NCBI GenBank assembly: GCA_012295275.1
Contig: CM022665.1
Coordinates: forward strand, 39,692,295 to 39,717,294
Length of the DNA stretch: 25,000 bases
Direction of reading: 5' to 3'
From: Chrysomallon squamiferum
Lineage: Eukaryota; Mollusca; Gastropoda; Neomphalida; Peltospiridae
In this document: positions 1-12,208 of the stretch, piece after piece
How the letters are laid out: every line of letters begins with the position of its first letter
Numbering within the stretch: position 1 is the stretch's first letter
The notes under the pieces: generated by a model
What the model was told of the DNA's origin: nothing
The model's database searches: none
What the model saw: only the letters and a program-made list of their open reading frames with translations
Made by a program: the position numbers and the translations under genes

Positions 1-383
1 AGCGTAATAAAATACCTAAAAAAGAACCAAAAAAACCCCCCCAAAACCACATCACTACAACTATAAACAACAACAAATAAAAATTTAAAAAATGTATAGA
101 TTAATATATTTTATAGAAGAAGGTCGTATTGACTTGTCCATTCCATTCTGTAACAGAATACAGGTGGTTTTGGTTTATTTTTTGTTTTTTGTTGTGGATA
201 TTTTTTCGATTAGAATCAAGAGTCTCGTATGCTCTGTGTAAATATTTCAGACTGTCTGGTGCAAGATTGGGATCGTTTCTGTCAACGAGAACAAAGGATT
301 TATTCATAACGATTAATTAGATATGACACGACCGTGTATAAAGTTGCTTAATTTTATTTACTTTTTGAAATAAAGTAAGAAAG
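1..383. other. Unique AT-rich sequence, no gene seen
   Basis: The first 80 bases are A-rich with a run of C at about 36-43. The rest is unremarkable AT-rich DNA. Short frames occur on both strands (about 60-68 codons) but neither has recognisable protein features, and they overlap each other antiparallel, so I do not call them genes. Confidence 0.6.
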
Positions 384-528
384 CAAATGAATAAATGAAT
401 GAATGAATGAATAAATGAATGAATGAATGAATGAATAAATGAATAAATAAAATAAATAAATGAATAAATAAAAATAAATAAATAAATAAACTGATGAACA
501 AACAAACAAACAAACAAATAAATAAATA
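384..528. repeat. Imperfect AATG/AAAT/AAAC tetranucleotide repeat
   Basis: GAAT/TGAA units grade into AAAT units and then into AAAC units at about 499-518. The minus strand reads as strings of FIHSFIHS and YLFIYLF, which is an artefact of the 4-base period and not a membrane protein. Confidence 0.9.
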
Positions 529-580
529 TAATACAAGTTTGCAGATTTTTGTTCAAAGTAAATACCAATCCAGACCTCCT

Positions 581-611
581 ATATATATATACATCTTTAT
601 CTATATATCTA

Positions 612-672
<61 letters not shown>

Positions 673-677
673 GTCTG

Positions 678-746
<69 letters not shown>

Positions 747-756
747 ATATATATAG
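581..756. repeat. (TATC)n microsatellite with TA borders
   Basis: A short AT run (581-590) leads into about 35 TATC units, interrupted once by two CTGT units at 671-678, and ends in a second AT run near 745-755. All three frames are open (SIYLSIYL) because the unit contains no stop; this is not coding evidence. Confidence 0.95.
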
Positions 757-1919
<1,163 letters not shown>

Positions 1920-2076
1920 ATTTGTCTGTTTATCTATCTCTTCGTCCATCTTTTTACATTATCTTAGGACATCATTTTATATAAATATTTTTAAAATACA
2001 AAATATTTGATATTTTATATCTCATCGATTTGTCTGTCTGACTGTCTGTCTATCCATGTTTATAAATATAATTATT

Positions 2077-2079
<3 letters not shown>

Positions 2080-2128
<49 letters not shown>
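2080..2128. repeat. (CA)n microsatellite
   Basis: About 24 perfect CA units, preceded by a short CTGT-rich stretch at about 2028-2053 and followed by A/C-rich low-complexity sequence to about 2240. Confidence 0.96.
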
Positions 2129-2130
<2 letters not shown>

Positions 2131-2767
2131 TCCATAAAAAAACAAACAACACACATAATACAAAAAGTCCACCATTATTTACAAAAACTCAAACACACCA
2201 TTTTATAACAACAAAATATTTCCCCCACACAAAAATTTTAACTTTCAGTTTTGCACACTTTAATAACGGTGTTCTGAGATAAGCAGAGTTTCTACCACGA
2301 TGCCTGTGAGAGTCTGAGTGCTGTCATATCAGCAACACACAACACTATCCAGCGTGTAAACCGAGTCTCTTGGCATTTCTTACTTCTGAATATTAATAAC
2401 AGTAAAACCCAGCCCCAAGGCACGGGAGGGGTGCCCAGTGGCCGTTAACCGAAGTCCATCTGAAGCCCGGGCACACAGGAGAAGCGGTTCGTGGGAAAAT
2501 TTCCCCGGGGAGAGAGAATTTTCTTAAATTATTGACGAGGAACTACAAAGGCATTCCGACTCGTTTTGTAAGCCGTCTCCCTGAAGAACGCTGGTCAGGA
2601 ATAAAATTAACATTCGTAATTATGAAATAGTGAATTTTGTTTCAGTGAATTTTCATTTCGATCGGGTTCATGGAGGAGAGAATGCTGAATGGAACCGGCA
2701 ACCCTTAGAAGAAAAAAAAGAAAATAAAATAAAAAAAAAGAATAAAAACCTGATTTTCTATCGTTTT
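2129..2767. other. Unique sequence with a GC-richer patch
   Basis: No gene seen. Positions about 2405-2520 are clearly GC-richer than the surroundings and contain GCCCGGGC (2466-2473) and a near-palindromic GGGAAAATTTCCC (2494-2506). It might be an old transposable element remnant or a regulatory patch, but nothing identifies it. Confidence 0.5.
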
Positions 2768-2800
2768 TTTCTCTCTGTCTTTTTTTTTTTTTTTTTTTAA
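2768..2800. repeat. Pyrimidine tract ending in poly-T
   Basis: T7, CTCTCTGTC, then about 19 T. It could be the reversed A-tail of an old retroposed copy, but no element body is recognisable beside it. Confidence 0.7.
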
Positions 2801-3050
2801 GGTTGGGAGATTAACGTATAACAACTATGACAAACTGGTTTTTTTTTTCCATAATGGTAACGCATTATTCACACTCACAAATGCACGCACTGACGTACAA
2901 TAATGTAAGATACACAAGGAATGATGCATAAAAGAGACAGTAGTAATATGTAGAAATATGCAGAATACTGAAGTAAAGGGAAACTGAAAAGAAAAAGCGA
3001 GTTGCTCTTGGTAGAAAATAGAGATCGAGATATAAATAAATAGTTAAGTA

Positions 3051-3103
3051 AAGAGATAGATAGATAAATAGATAGAGATAGATAAATAGACAGACAGACA
3101 GAC
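3051..3103. repeat. Imperfect GATA/GACA tetranucleotide repeat
   Basis: AGATAGATAAATA units give way to four GACA units at about 3089-3103. Confidence 0.85.
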
Positions 3104-3178
3104 ATATAGCCAGAATCATAATGCGAATGATAGATAAAGTTAAATAGAAATAGATAGGTAATTGTTTTTGTATGGATG

Positions 3179-3355
3179 GGACAGAGAAAGACAGATCAAA
3201 AGACAGCGAGAGAAATCGAAATACACAGAAAGAGACTGGAAAAGAGAGAAAATAAGAAAGAGACAGAGAAAGAGAAAATAAGAGAGAAAGAGAAATAAAG
3301 AAAGATACAGAGAAAGAAAGACAAGAGAAAGAAAGTGAGAACGAGAGAGCAAGAT
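3179..3355. repeat. Degenerate polypurine tract
   Basis: About 175 bases on the plus strand made almost only of A and G in irregular GAGA, GAAA and ACAGA units. The minus strand therefore reads open as S/L/F-rich peptide, including a frame of about 176 codons across 2865-3395, which I reject as coding. It is probably a decayed relative of the pure GA array just downstream. Confidence 0.8.
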
Positions 3356-3400
3356 AATTAAAAATATAGATAAACAGATAGATATACACAACCATACACT

Positions 3401-3405
<5 letters not shown>

Positions 3406-3490
<85 letters not shown>
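3406..3490. repeat. (GA)n microsatellite, ~42 units
   Basis: Pure GA array following the degenerate purine tract, in the orientation opposite to the CT arrays at 1800 and 5075. Confidence 0.97.
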
Positions 3491-3496
<6 letters not shown>

Positions 3497-3817
3497 TTGT
3501 GTGTCACTTACAACATCACACTATTTAAAAATCAGAAGGAATGAAAAATGAACACACACTATTTCCGACTCAGTTAAACTATTAAAAAACTCTAGCGAAA
3601 ACGACGCCAATTTCCATCAAAATCGAGTGTTTAATTATTTCTCACGTTTTCAGTTATTCTGTGAGTGAAGGTTATTGCTGCTCTGAGAATACTAATTAGA
3701 CACAATTTTTTTTTTGACCAGGATCTTGACGCCTGTAGTTCAAAAAAACTATTCAGTGGATATTGTACTTAATTCAGTAAAATGTTCAATTGCAGTTCCT
3801 ATATTGAACAGTTCTAC
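3491..3817. other. Unique sequence, no gene seen
   Basis: AT-rich. A good acceptor-like pyrimidine tract ending in TTTTCAG at about 3645-3651 is followed by a donor-like GTGAGT only a few bases later, so it does not define a credible exon. Confidence 0.5.
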
Positions 3818-4245
3818 TTAGCAGTTGTAGTAGTGGTAGTAACAGGAGAAGTAGGTAGTGGTAGTTGTGGTATCAGCTGTAAAAGCTGCAGCAGTAGTCG
3901 TGATAGTAATAGACGTAATAGTACTTATAACAGCCGTCGTAGTAGTAATGGTAGTAGTCGTTGTAGTAGTAGTAGAAATAATAGAACAAGTAATAGTCGT
4001 CGTGGTAGTAGATATAATAGCACTAGTAATAGTCGTAGGTATAGTAATAGTAGTAGTAGTAATAGTTGTAGTTATACTCGTTTTAATAACAGAATTAGTA
4101 ATAATAGTAGTCATCATGTTATTAATAATAAAAGTTTAATAATAGGTAAGACATTAACAGCAGCAGTAGAAGAAGAAGTAGTAGTTGTAGTACAAACAGT
4201 AGTAGTACTAGTTGTAGTAGTAGTAGTAGTAGTATCACAACAGCA
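3818..4245. repeat. Degenerate AGT/AAT trinucleotide repeat block
   Basis: More than 400 bases with 3-base periodicity: mostly AGT and AAT codon-like units with scattered CGT, GGT and CAT. Because the phase is kept for so long, one plus frame (from 3782) stays open for 182 codons, very rich in Ser/Asn/Arg, and other frames give Val or Ile runs. I see no conserved non-repeat segment, so I treat the frame as a repeat by-product. Confidence 0.85.
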
Positions 4246-4259
4246 ACGTCGACCCAAAA

Positions 4260-4412
4260 TTAATAAAAAACAAATTAATAAGGAATATAACGATGACAAC
4301 AATAAAAAAAAAAAAAAAAAAGTAAAATAATTAAATAAATAAATAAATAAATAAAAACACAGAAAAAAAGAAAAAAAAAAAAAAAAAAACAAACAAACAA
4401 AAAAAAAAAACA
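4260..4412. repeat. A-rich tract with AAAT and AAAC units
   Basis: Poly-A runs at about 4304-4320 and 4371-4388 flank AAAT units (4330-4355) and AAAC units (4388-4400). Low complexity, no element body recognised. Confidence 0.85.
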
Positions 4413-4703
4413 TAATAAAAAACAAATATTAACCGTAATAACATCCACCACGATAACCAGAACAAGCACGACTGCAACAATATCAGTCAGCGATTTTGTT
4501 GACATTAATTTCCCGGCGCTGTGTTAGTCTGGCGTGAACAAATATCCACAATTCCATGGAGATTCTTCATTTTATTATTTGTTTTTCAAGGTAAACAAAC
4601 TGTCATTTGATCCACTCCATGCTACAGTTATTACGACACCGGCAGATCAATACATGCGAAGTTCTGAAGCCAAAAGCGATTATATACCTCAGAATAATGA
4701 TAA
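4413..4703. other. Unique sequence between repeats
   Basis: About 290 bases of normal complexity. No gene or known element recognised. Confidence 0.5.
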
Positions 4704-4962
4704 TGGCTGGCGATGATAATTATAATGATAGTGATGATGGTAATGATGATTAAGGTGATGGTAATAATAATAATGATAATGATGATGATAATAATAATAA
4801 TAATAATAGTAGTAGTAGTAGTAGTACTAGTAGTAATAATAATAATAACAATAATAATAATAATAATAACAATAATATCAACAACAACCATAATCATAAT
4901 AATAATAACAATAATAATATTAATAATGATGATAATAATAATGATGATAATAATAATAAGAT

Positions 4963-4994
<32 letters not shown>
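4704..4994. repeat. AAT/GAT trinucleotide repeat block
   Basis: Mixed AAT, GAT, AGT and AAC units, becoming pure AAT at about 4966-4994. Both strands read open (Ile/Met/Val-rich), which is an artefact of the unit. Confidence 0.93.
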
Positions 4995-4997
<3 letters not shown>

Positions 4998-5071
4998 TGA
5001 ACAGATTCGACACACTGTGATAGCCATGCAACAGTTTTCAAAACACAATCTTTCATTTAGTGAATACGAAG

Positions 5072-6296
<1,225 letters not shown>

Positions 6297-6340
<44 letters not shown>

Positions 6341-6539
6341 TTAATAATAATAACAACAAAAACAACAACAACGACATCAGCAACAACAGCAACAACAACT
6401 ACAATACGTGCTGCTGCCGTTACAATCACTATAACAATAATAACAACTACTACTGCTACAACAAACACCACCATCACCATCACCACGACCACCACTACTA
6501 CTACAACTACAACTGCTGCTGCTGCTGCTGAAGATGATA
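6297..6539. repeat. AAT then ACA/ACT/CAC trinucleotide block
   Basis: Starts as pure TAA units (to about 6340), then drifts through ACA, ACT, ACC and CTG units, keeping 3-base phase. The minus frame reads long Leu and Val runs and is not a gene. Confidence 0.9.
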
Positions 6540-6794
6540 ATAGTAAATTTTCATTCAAGCAGCATAGAAGAAGTTGTCATTATATAAACGTGTTGTAAGG
6601 AGAAAGTGGAAAAATAGGAAAAGAAAAACAAGAAAAACAAAGATAACAAAACCCATCAAGAAACTTACGATCATCCTAAATGAACCTAAATGACGGCTAA
6701 TTTGTAGCGTTTTAAACTTCACTAATGAAATTAGTATCTGATAAATTTACACTGTGTATCTCTCACATCAGACTTTTTACATCATAGCTTAGTA

Positions 6795-6817
6795 TCTCTC
6801 TCTCTCTCTCTCTCTCT
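6795..6817. repeat. Short (TC)n microsatellite
   Basis: About 11 TC units in otherwise unique sequence (6540-6990) in which I see no gene. Confidence 0.95.
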
Positions 6818-6995
6818 GGACCTATTGCATCAACAATTAACACACTATTACGTTTCTTCTCAAAGCATCGTTTTCAAAACAGATGGACTTTAATGGCTCT
6901 TTGGATCCAGCAAAAGTAAAAAAAAAAAAACAGATGTCATTTGGAAAACTGAAGCTGCAAAATCTTGTTAGTCACATTATGTAATACAAAAAAGC

Positions 6996-7034
6996 CACAC
7001 ACACACACCACCACACACACACACACACACACAC
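6996..7034. repeat. Interrupted (CA)n microsatellite
   Basis: CA units with one CCACCA interruption near 7008-7012; followed by A/C-rich low complexity to about 7070. Confidence 0.93.
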
Positions 7035-7552
7035 ATAAAAAACACACACAAAAACCTCAAAACACACGCCAATTAGTAAAGGAAATTATGTCGAATCACG
7101 AGTAATGTTTGTTTTTCATTTTGCTAATAGACACTTGTGTTCTCGTTTAATTTTGTTTCTGCATATCGGCCACATTACGTTATCCATACACAGGAGACAA
7201 GAAAACAACAAAACAAAAAAAAACCCCAAAACACACAGTGTTAGTGAAACCTAGTTACTAGTTCACTGTCTTTACTCTGGGAGGTTTCTGGATCGCCTCC
7301 CGGTTTAGGTTCCAGTCAAAAAATCAGTACGAGGGTTGTAATCAGTACAGATTTTTCTCTTTCTAATTAATCCGAGAATTGTGTTTTAGTCAGGTATTAT
7401 TTTCGTTTCTCCCAGTGTTACTAGATGTCGTAAATTTAATGAGATTTAAGATAAAAAAACTGGAAGAAAAATTTAAAAAGGAATTGATACACGAAAAATA
7501 TTATTGAGGGTGATATTATTTTGACGAAGTGATCTGTGTTATTATTAGTTTA
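7035..7552. other. Unique sequence with a small hairpin
   Basis: No gene seen. GGGAGG (7279-7284) pairs with CCTCCC (7296-7301) around an 11-base loop. The stem is too short to assign a function. Confidence 0.5.
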
Positions 7553-7579
7553 AATAAATAAATAAATAACGATAATGAT

Positions 7580-7667
<88 letters not shown>

Positions 7668-7791
7668 TAGTAATAGTAGCAGTATTGATAGTAGTTGTAT
7701 CAGTAACATTAGTAGTAGTTGTAGTAGTAGCAGTATCATAATAATAATAATAAAAATTATAATTATGATTATTATTATTATTATTATTAAA
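7553..7791. repeat. AAAT and AAT/AGT trinucleotide block
   Basis: AAAT units (7553-7569), then long AAT runs (7586-7666), then AGT-rich units (7668-7735), then AAT and finally the reverse unit ATT (7767-7790). The AAT-to-ATT switch makes the right end locally self-complementary. Confidence 0.93.
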
Positions 7792-8245
7792 TAGAAGTAT
7801 TGGTATTGAAAGCTGTGAATGTAAAATTAATTCCCTGGATCATTCGGTGTATATAGAAGATAATTATCTAACATGAATCTTCTTAAATCAAGTTTAGCTC
7901 GACAACAGAATTCTATAACAATTTCCTTAATAGCAGATAGGAAAATAGTACATGCCAACACAGGAAGTCTTACGTCATTAAATAATTAACGATTTTTTAT
8001 TGGTTAAAAACAAATAGTCATCAATTTTGAACCAAAAAAAAACTCGAGCGATCTAAATGTTAATCGCTTTGAGCATAAAATGGTTTTATATGAAAATCTT
8101 AGATAGTAAAACAAATGCTATGAGAAATGAAATAAAATGATATTTTTGTTTTATTTAACATACATGAATTTATTTTCTATCATCTGCTGTAAATATTCTA
8201 GGTGCGTGTAAAACCAGGCAGCGAAATACCATACATAAACACTTC
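7792..8245. other. Unique AT-rich sequence, no gene seen
   Basis: About 450 bases of ordinary sequence with stops in every frame. No element recognised. Confidence 0.55.
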
Positions 8246-8358
8246 TTTTTTTTTTTTTTTTTTTTTTTGTAACAAAAAATTTGAGGCTGGAACGGGAAAC
8301 AGACTCCCCAAAAAGGAAGAAGATGTTTGATCCACGACCCATCAGCCTGAGTGCATAA
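8246..8358 (-). mobile_element. Possible SINE-like retroposed fragment
   Basis: Read on the minus strand, the unit runs from about 8358 through GCACTCAGGCTGATGGG and GTGGATCAAAC, then about 60 bases of non-repetitive body, and ends in about 23 A (T8246-8268 on plus). GTGGATCAAAC resembles a Pol III B box preceded by an anticodon-arm-like stretch, as in 5'-truncated tRNA-derived SINEs. An A box is not visible, and AAAAT units (8357-8408) occupy the place where it should be. The A-tail supports retroposition; the tRNA relationship is a guess. Confidence 0.35.
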
Positions 8359-8408
8359 AAAAATAAAATAATAAAATAAAATAAAAAATAAAAATAAAAA
8401 ATAAAAAT
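8357..8408. repeat. AAAAT/AAAT low-complexity tract
   Basis: Irregular AAAAT and AAAT units next to the SINE-like unit. On the plus strand it could be read as the tail of an element, but no matching body is evident. Confidence 0.8.
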
Positions 8409-8467
8409 GTCTAAAAAAAGCACTTCATCTAAGTCGTTATTTCGTTTCAGAAACCTGTTTGTGATTA

Positions 8468-8935
8468 CAGGCTGACCATCACTTATCCGGCAATCAATTA
8501 TCCGGTTCAGTCAGTAATCCGGCACTAATTTTGTACTGATGCACTTTCAGATTTCTCATTTCTGCCACCTCACTCGTAAACACTATCAAGTTAGTTCTTT
8601 TTGTCTTCTCTGCATTTTTATTACAACATTTTGTCCGCAGACGTGAAAATCTGTTAGTTGCCAATCGCATCTGTTTACCTTCACAGGGGAAGTGATGATT
8701 TTTCTTATGTAAGTCAGTAGAATTATCTTTATTTTTACCTGTTTTTCAATAAAATTTCACTTGATTTTCATTTAATTTTTCTTTTTATTGTTACTAACCA
8801 ACACGTACTGATTTAGGGTGTGACTTTAGATGCTGGGTTAATTGCATTCTAACGTAAAAACCAGTTATCCGGCAAAAATAACTTATCCGGTACCCTACAG
8901 GTCCGGACGATACCGGATTAGTGATGGCCAACCTA
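8468..8935. mobile_element. pogo/Tigger-like MITE with TA duplication
   Basis: A 468-base unit with terminal inverted repeats. The left end starts CAGGCTGACCATCAC and the right end, read inward on the minus strand, starts TAGGTTGGCCATCAC; the first 23 positions match at 19. Each end then carries several copies of (T)TATCCGG: 8484-8490, 8498-8505 and 8516-8522 on the left; 8865-8872, 8883-8890 and an inverted copy at 8912-8919 on the right. The dinucleotide TA flanks the unit at 8466-8467 and 8936-8937, the target duplication of Tc1/mariner-superfamily elements; CAG-starting ends with ATCCGG motifs are known from pogo/Tigger families. There is no transposase frame inside, so it is a non-autonomous copy, and the substitutions between ends show it is not very recent. 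The family assignment is inference; the inverted-repeat structure is directly visible. Confidence 0.85.
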
Positions 8936-9002
8936 TACAAACAAAACAATACAAAACTTAAACAGTAACAGTAAAAATTAAAATTTTAAAAAAAAGACTT
9001 AC

Positions 9003-9030
9003 CTTCCATCTGTTCAGCAGGAATTTTAGC
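9003..9030 (-). CDS. Candidate 28-nt internal exon
   Basis: On the minus strand a pyrimidine-rich stretch ending ATTTACTTCCAG is followed by 28 bases and then AAG/GTAAGT, which fits the animal splice-donor consensus at every position. The segment is open in two frames; phase 0 gives AKIPAEQME plus one base. This phase fits the other minus-strand candidate at 18130-18147 (ATG-initiated, ending in phase 0), so the two could be exons 1 and 2 separated by a ~9.1-kb intron. The product cannot be named from 15 residues. A helix-start look (PAEQME) is seen in many proteins, including EF-hand proteins, but this is not an assignment. The next exon would lie beyond a donor at 9002 toward or past the left edge; I found no convincing one. 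The 28-nt length is small but within the range of known micro-exons. Confidence 0.5.
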
Positions 9031-9682
9031 CTGGAAGTAAATTAAAAAATACAAGTTAGAATGATCGACACGAAACCTGCGCTCATATCAACATTATATG
9101 TAAGTTTAATGTTTATCGGAATACTGTAACTCTGTTATATTGTGTTTGTTACTTTCGTCGTAATGGAACCACGGATTAATTTCGAACTAGCTATTTGATA
9201 AATTCTGTTTAAACGAGTCTATGTATGTACGTAATAGGTTTTTGAATGTGTTTGTGCATGTGTGCGTATGTGTATTTATATATGTATGTATGTGTGTATG
9301 CATGCATGAATAAAATAAATGCATTTGTGTATCAGTAGTGGGTGTATAAATGTGCATGTGTGTATGCCTGTGCGTTGATTCATTTCAGTTAGGACACTGA
9401 TAACAGTATAATGAAAGAAAAATATAATTAAGTTTTCGTTATAAGGAAAAGTCTTTCTTAAACCGTTTTTAAAATCGTTATTCCTGTTCTGTGAAACTGA
9501 ACAATTATCATATTCATTCCTATTTCGTATTTCATTCCATTGATTTAACATAATTAATATATATATATTATAGATTTATTTAAGCAACAGTTTCAGGTTG
9601 TAGAAGGTTGTTAACATTTTGTTACATATTTTGTTGTTGCATTTGTAAGTATAAATATAACACTCAGATTCAGACGAAAATG
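9031..9682. other. Unique AT-rich sequence, putative intron
   Basis: No gene seen. Contains an imperfect TGTA/TATG-rich stretch at about 9240-9370 and an AT run at 9557-9569. A ~91-codon minus frame at 9276-9551 includes low-complexity CIHTYIHI sequence from this repeat and is not convincing. Confidence 0.55.
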
Positions 9683-9757
9683 CACACACACACACACACA
9701 CACGCACAGAGGCAAACACGCACATACTCACATAAATATATACATACATACATACAG
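9683..9757. repeat. (CA)n then (ATAC)n microsatellite
   Basis: CA units at 9683-9703 continue with CG and CA interruptions, then ATACATAC units at about 9738-9757. Confidence 0.9.
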
Positions 9758-9871
9758 AACATATTATAATTTTAATTTAATTTTGAAACAATTATAGATG
9801 ATCGTAGTTACGCAGACTCTACAAATAAATGGTGCATCGATATGATCAGGGATTTTCTCAGTATATATTTA

Positions 9872-9916
<45 letters not shown>
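9872..9916. repeat. (AAT)n microsatellite
   Basis: About 15 AAT units, uninterrupted. Confidence 0.95.
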
Positions 9917-9919
<3 letters not shown>

Positions 9920-10032
9920 TGTCGGTGCAAAAATTTATATCATTTTAAGTGTGAATACTCATTTGAAAATATTTTGCATTCCTCATTAAGATCTGACTGT
10001 GAGCTTAAAACAGAAAGTGATTGTCGTTCTTT

Positions 10033-10067
10033 TTAGCCATCGGTCGTTCAACTGAAATATTTTTCTC
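10033..10067 (+). repeat. Short dispersed repeat, copy 2
   Basis: Matches 5441-5475 in the same orientation: TTAGCCATCGGTCGT then CAACTGAAATATTTTTC, against CAATTGAAATATTTTTC in copy 1. Flanks are not alignable by eye. Confidence 0.75.
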
Positions 10068-10413
10068 ATTGCGGAACTTAGCAAACGTCATTTCGACAAC
10101 GTAGTTGTTGTTGCGAAGCTAACCGAGGCGTTGTTTTCGACAAGGGCGTAGAAATACAGAATTTCATTAACTGAGAAAAACTTTAATGGAAAGTAATCAG
10201 TTGAAAACAATCTCGCGACGCCCATCAACGCAATGGCTGTGTCTTTAATAATGCAGAGAGCAGACGACAAAACTTAAACTGCGAGAAAGCTGCTGAAATT
10301 GACACGCCAGTGTAGCTCGTGAAAAGCGGGATTGCTGCATGATTGTATACAATTGTGTTTCTACTTGATTTTTTTTACGCAGACGCGAAAGTTGTAAAAG
10401 AACTGATAATTCG

Positions 10414-10439
10414 TTAAAATCCTGATTTGAGGATTTTAA
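10414..10439. repeat. Perfect 10-bp inverted repeat (hairpin)
   Basis: TTAAAATCCT (10414-10423) and AGGATTTTAA (10430-10439) are exact reverse complements around a 6-base spacer. It would form a stable stem in RNA, but no following T-run or gene gives it a clear role. Confidence 0.9.
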
Positions 10440-10519
10440 GATAAGAAGAGGGTAAACTTCAGTCTTTGTGTGGGAGAGGACATTGTATCTGGACATCTAA
10501 AGAAATTTTTGTAAGAAAG

Positions 10520-10541
10520 AAAAAAAAAAAAAAAAAAAAAA
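10520..10541. repeat. Poly-A tract
   Basis: About 22 A followed by purine-rich sequence to 10620. No retroposon body recognised upstream. Confidence 0.85.
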
Positions 10542-10621
10542 GAACGAGTACAAACTGGAGTTAAAAAGAAAAAAGAAATAAAAAGAAACAAGGAGAGAAA
10601 GAAGAAGAATGATAAGAAAAA

Positions 10622-10822
10622 TCATCATCATTGTCACCATCACCATCATTAATCTCGTCGTCATCATCATCCTCCTCATCACCATCATCACAAGATTATT
10701 ATAAACATTATAGACTACATCATTTCATCCATTCACTAATCCATCCATCCATCCTTCCATTCGTCTATATAATAAGTTCATCAATTCGTCGACTCATCCA
10801 TTCATCAATCCATTCATTCCCA
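10622..10822. repeat. ATC trinucleotide and ATCC/TTCA repeat region
   Basis: ATC/CATC units at 10622-10692, then a degenerate tetranucleotide stretch (CATCCATC, TTCATTCA) from about 10722 to 10822. The plus frame over it (S/P-rich, then HSLIHPSI) is a repeat by-product. Confidence 0.85.
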
Positions 10823-10930
10823 TCAGTTTTGAACAACTCCAATCAATTCACAAAAGCCGGTCTGACGAATTAAGAAAATCAGCAAAGCAGTACACATTAT
10901 TAATCTCAGATAGTATTATTTTCTGATCGT

Positions 10931-10932
10931 AA

Positions 10933-10955
<23 letters not shown>
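10931..10955. repeat. Poly-A tract
   Basis: 25 A, then A-rich sequence with two A-to-C4 junctions (about 10966-10987). Confidence 0.9.
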
Positions 10956-10965
<10 letters not shown>

Positions 10966-11771
10966 ACCCACACACAAAAAAAAACCCCACTCTGCAATCA
11001 AGGCTTAGGCCAAACGCCTTGGAAGTGGACCACTTTAAGGTCAAGATTCTGACAGACTTCACGACAAGGACGAAACGAAATGAGGAAACTTAGCTCTTCA
11101 CGTGTGATGTCAGAAGAAGCAATGTTTCGTCGGATTACGAATAATTACGCACAGCGTCAAGTATTTTACGTTAAAGGAGGTGGAAAAGATACTTAAAGAG
11201 AAAAACGTCTTTCCAACAGAGACAAACCGATTATGATTAAACCGCTATTTCTGGCCGGTAGAGTGGTTCATTTGTCGAGTCTGTGTCATGTCAGCTATTT
11301 ATATAAAAAAAGAAACAGTGCTAGGGTACTGTTATTTTACAATGAGTCAATATTAACTTCATGTAAAGATGAAAAATAAATGAAGAAGAAAGAAAATCCT
11401 ACAAAAGACACAAAATTGGCAATTAAGACCAAGCAGTAAGACCTTACCCACTCAATCGCTAAACAAGAAAAGGAAAAAAGAAACGAAATAGCTATAGAAA
11501 TGAATAAAAATAATCTTCTTCTATCTTCTAATATACTAAGATACTGAGCAAAGGTAGAAATCTATTGACTCAGTGGGTGTAAATCATGTAGCTTTGTATT
11601 AAACCTATCTAGACGGTAATGTGATTGGTACGCATTGGCAAGTATTTCATTCATTTCTGTTTTTCTCTAGATTTAGTCTGTTCTGCATGAAATTAAGATT
11701 TCTTCTTCTTGTTCATTTTCGACCTCTTCTTATTTTCATATTCTGGAAGGGTCGGGGAATAAGCAGATAAC
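10956..11771. other. Unique sequence, putative intron
   Basis: About 800 bases of normal complexity and no gene. Small inverted repeats occur (CAAGGC/GCCTTG around 11000-11022; GTGG/CCAC at 11025-11033). At 11448-11458 a strong minus-strand acceptor and a good donor bracket only 11 bases; see findings. Confidence 0.5.
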
Positions 11772-11792
11772 AAAAAAAAAAAAAAAAAAAAA
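11772..11792. repeat. Poly-A tract
   Basis: About 21 A. No element body recognised next to it. Confidence 0.9.
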
Positions 11793-12207
11793 TAGAAAGA
11801 AGAATCCTATGCTAATTTACAAAGGAATTACCTGCATATTTACATTAAGCCTATTATTAAATGCGTGTCGTAATTGAAGCTTAGGTATCATTATAGAAAA
11901 AACCACATTAATATTATCATCATAACCTTACGCGGTATTTATAATCTCCAACTCGGCAACTAAATATACTGGAATCCCTCATAAACATGCTCAGGTCTAT
12001 ACTTAATGTTCTGTCGCAAGGTAATAGCTTTGTATAATTTAGCTTCTCGTTTCATACTAATACTAGTTAAATTTAGATCTTTTTTTCAGTTCCTTGGCAA
12101 GAACGTAGATAATAATTCTTGACATAGTAAGAATTTGTTATTTGTGAATATACCGATTTGAAATTGTGTTATATGAAGAAGTAACAATTATATCTATGTG
12201 AATGTTT

Positions 12208-12208
<1 letters not shown>
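11793..12208. other. Unique AT-rich sequence, no gene seen
   Basis: Ordinary sequence. A pyrimidine tract ending TTTTTTTCAG at about 12090 resembles an acceptor on the plus strand, but no donor with an open segment follows. Confidence 0.5.

Larger units (their letters stand above)
9917..10519. other. Unique sequence with dispersed repeat and hairpin
   Basis: About 600 bases of normal complexity, CpG-richer at about 10085-10230 than the flanks. It holds a dispersed repeat copy (10033-10067) and a perfect hairpin (10414-10439). Two overlapping minus frames (10088-10270 and 10245-10496) have no recognisable domain. A good acceptor-like tract ends at TTTACGCAG near 10382, without a donor partner. 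Confidence 0.5.

Noticed and set aside
2865-3395. 176-codon minus frame with S/F/L-rich sequence resembling membrane segments
   Set aside because: The frame is the complement of a degenerate polypurine tract; hydrophobicity follows from pyrimidine-rich codons.
11003-11052. tRNA-like segment with GCCTTGGAAGTGG and AAGGTCAAGATTC
   Set aside because: It faintly resembles an anticodon arm plus T arm of a degenerate SINE, but neither Pol III box fits its consensus, and the box spacing is too short.
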